A stretch of 24,608 nt of DNA, from contig CAZGMC010000063.1 in the NCBI GenBank assembly GCA_964526565.1, positions 1 to 24,608 of the forward strand, given 5' to 3'. The position numbers and the translations under genes were made by a program. Of the stretch, positions 24,593 through 24,608 are shown piece by piece. Source of the stretch: CAZGMC01 sp964526565. GTDB taxonomy: Bacteria; Pseudomonadota; Alphaproteobacteria; DSM-16000; Inquilinaceae. Every line of letters begins with the position of its first letter. Position 1 is the stretch's first letter. The notes under the pieces were generated by a model that was given only the letters and a program-made list of their open reading frames with translations, ran no database searches and was not told the DNA's origin.

Positions 24593-24608
24593 ACCCGTCA
24601 GGCACCCG

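Overview
This window looks like a chromosomal core segment of a high-GC alphaproteobacterium, most likely Rhodospirillales-like. That placement is inferred from gene order, from the short ProS without an editing insert, from the single-PDZ RseP, and from the use of LpxI rather than LpxH. GC content is visibly high and most third codon positions are G or C; I did not count it. No genus can be named from the sequence alone.

Layout, left to right. (1) 1-4025, plus strand: the 3' part of proS, then lolC and lolD (lipoprotein export ABC transporter, overlapping frames), then a SpoU/TrmH-family RNA methyltransferase whose 5' end may be frameshifted. (2) 4026-4577: a non-coding gap containing a perfect 29-bp inverted repeat of the dispersed REP-like type. 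(3) 4578-8108: dnaE, the replicative DNA polymerase III alpha subunit. (4) 8160-9440, minus strand: a lone TviB/VipA-type UDP-N-acetylhexosamine 6-dehydrogenase, convergent with dnaE and divergent from rpsB. (5) 9441-9787: a divergent regulatory region with several short dyads and a candidate rpsB promoter. (6) 9788-24106: a long unidirectional run, rpsB-tsf-pyrH-frr-uppS-cdsA-dxr-rseP-bamA-skp-lpxD-fabZ-lpxA-lpxI-lpxB. (7) 24121-24570: gloA, followed by a GC hairpin and a short direct repeat at the window edge.

The long run joins translation (S2, EF-Ts, ribosome recycling factor), UMP supply (PyrH), isoprenoid and lipid-carrier synthesis (Dxr, UppS), phospholipid precursor synthesis (CdsA), intramembrane proteolysis (RseP), outer-membrane protein assembly (BamA, Skp) and lipid A synthesis (LpxD, FabZ, LpxA, LpxI, LpxB). 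Many junctions overlap: uppS/cdsA 26 nt, cdsA/dxr 10 nt, rseP/bamA 14 nt, fabZ/lpxA 1 nt, lpxA/lpxI 14 nt, lpxI/lpxB 22 nt. This suggests translational coupling of the envelope genes.

I found no phage, insertion sequence, CRISPR array, tRNA, rRNA, toxin-antitoxin or defence system, and nothing I would call an undescribed system. The items most worth checking are the broken-looking 5' end of the trmH-like gene, the repeat-bearing gap before dnaE, the dyad cluster upstream of rpsB, the low-GC rare-codon patch at the rseP/bamA junction, and a triplicated 18-bp unit at the Skp signal-peptide cleavage site.
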